The notes beneath the pieces are model-generated. The model was not told the DNA's origin, did not search any database, and saw nothing but the letters and a program-made list of their open reading frames with translations. This document shows positions 63,078 through 64,000 of a stretch of 64,000 bases of DNA, piece by piece. The stretch comes from an uncultured Bacteroides sp. (GTDB lineage Bacteria; Bacteroidota; Bacteroidia; Bacteroidales; Bacteroidaceae), in contig NZ_CAUFUE010000006.1 of the NCBI RefSeq assembly GCF_959029255.1, positions 1-64,000 on the forward strand, read 5' to 3'. The position numbers were made by a program, and so were the translations under genes. The number at the start of each line of letters is the position of its first letter. The stretch's first letter is position 1.

Positions 63078-64000
63078 ATGTTCAAACACCTTAAACCATT
63101 CAGTATGGTGCTGCTCCTAGGTCTCTTTCTAGGAGGATTCACACATGCAGTAGCCGTCACGAGAGTAGACGGCGCACCAGTCTCTCAACAAAGTGGCATT
63201 TGCAAAGGTATCGTAAAAGATGCCACAGGTGAAACCGTAATCGGTGCTTCTGTGGTAGTAAAAGGAACCACCAATGGTACCATTACAGGCATTGACGGTG
63301 ACTTTACCCTTAGTAATGTAAAAAACGGAGATGTGATTATCATATCCTTCGTGGGCTATATCCCCCAAGAAGTGACATGGAATGGCTCTCCCATTAATGT
63401 AGTTTTAAAAGAAGACTCGCAAACTTTGGATGAAGTCGTAGTGGTAGCATTCGGTGTACAAAAGAAAGTAAATGTAACCGGAGCTGTTTCTTCCGTTGAT
63501 GCCAAAGAGTTATCCGCCCGTCCGGTCAACTCCACTGTTGATGCCCTGCAAGGTGTTGTCCCGGGCATGAACATCTCTACCGGTGAAGCCGGAGGCTCAT
63601 TGAGTGGAAATAAAAAATTCAATATCCGTGGTATCGGTACTATCGGTGCCGGCTCCAAAGTAGAGCCATTGGTACTGATTGATGGCATGGAAGGAGACAT
63701 CAATGCCCTCAACCCTCAAGACATTGAAAACATCTCTGTACTGAAAGATGCCGCAGCCTCTTCTATTTATGGTTCACGTGCACCCGGTGGCGTCATATTG
63801 ATTACCACCAAGAAAGGTAAAGCCGGCAAAACAGTAGTGAACTATAACAACAATTTCCGTTTTGTATCACCGTTGAATATGCCCAAAATGGCAGATTCTT
63901 ACAGTTTTGCACTCGCCATCAACGATCAATTGGTAAACGGAGGAAGTGCCCCGATGTATAGCGAAACAAAACTCCAGCAAATCCGTGATTTCCAAGCCGG
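63078..64000 (+). CDS. SusC-like TonB-dependent transporter of PUL3, N-terminal part (cut by window edge)
   Basis: The first 307 codons of a SusC homologue. Signal peptide to about 25, carboxypeptidase-regulatory-like domain (about 42-120, GIVKDATGETVIGASVVVK), TonB-box-like LDEVVVVAFGVQ, and the plug domain with FNIRGIGTIG and AAASSIYGSRAPGG. The barrel lies beyond the window. With nanH and GH123 across the divergent promoter it forms a sialoglycan utilisation locus. Confidence 0.93.
   Translation, partial: MFKHLKPFSMVLLLGLFLGGFTHAVAVTRVDGAPVSQQSGICKGIVKDATGETVIGASVVVKGTTNGTITGIDGDFTLSNVKNGDVIIISFVGYIPQEVTWNGSPINVVLKEDSQTLDEVVVVAFGVQKKVNVTGAVSSVDAKELSARPVNSTVDALQGVVPGMNISTGEAGGSLSGNKKFNIRGIGTIGAGSKVEPLVLIDGMEGDINALNPQDIENISVLKDAAASSIYGSRAPGGVILITTKKGKAGKTVVNYNNNFRFVSPLNMPKMADSYSFALAINDQLVNGGSAPMYSETKLQQIRDFQA

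Overview
The window looks like a chromosomal segment of a gut Bacteroides. It carries several SusC/SusD pairs, a hybrid two-component regulator, many sugar-chain-degrading lipoproteins, and promoters of the Bacteroides type (TTTG or TTG, 19-21 bases, TAnnTTTG). Housekeeping genes sit between accessory blocks. Species cannot be fixed from sequence reading alone.

Layout. (1) 1-4156, minus strand, visibly AT-rich: a transglutaminase-like lipoprotein, an O-antigen-ligase-like membrane protein with a helical-repeat tail, a papain/C39-like lipoprotein and the start of another secreted protein. (2) 4381-20401, minus: polysaccharide utilisation locus 1 (PUL1), read from the hybrid two-component regulator (HTCS) through SusC/SusD, a second SusC/SusD, then GH16 and GH88 lipoproteins. 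A terminator-like hairpin separates the SusD gene from the two enzymes, and a 21-base direct repeat upstream of the first susC is a candidate HTCS site. (3) 20521-21958: MarC and a divergent Crp/Fnr regulator. (4) 22576-31136, plus: PUL2 with a PL12-type lyase, SusC, SusD and a GH29 fucosidase. (5) 31254-45577: core genes, namely two adjacent guaA genes (one with a broken glutaminase domain), an HU-like protein, mscL, gapA, an M3 peptidase, dCMP deaminase, an S41 protease, 5-FTHF cyclo-ligase, a PHP phosphatase, DUF721, recF, a TPR protein and ribH. (6) 45651-52643: tRNA-Tyr and tRNA-Gly followed by a decayed mobile element holding DUF3871 and radC pseudogenes, a yefM-yoeB module, an RHS-like lipoprotein, two SH3 proteins with a long structured leader, and a polyvalent-protein kinase remnant. 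Diverged direct repeats lie at 47.7 and 52.2 kb. (7) 52791-59043: YitT, DUF3256, fRMsr, an EamA transporter, truA, a DUF5715 lipoprotein and nnrE-nnrD, the last flanked by inverted copies of a 60-base repeat. (8) 59270-64000: PUL3, with GH123 and GH33 sialidase leftward and a SusC gene, cut by the window edge, rightward.

How it fits together. PUL1 and PUL2 together encode import (three SusC/D pairs), a lyase expected to leave unsaturated uronic acid ends, an unsaturated glucuronyl hydrolase to remove them, a fucosidase and an endo-acting GH16. No sulfatase is present, so a fully sulfated glycosaminoglycan is not the obvious target. PUL3 points to sialylated, GalNAc-containing host glycans.
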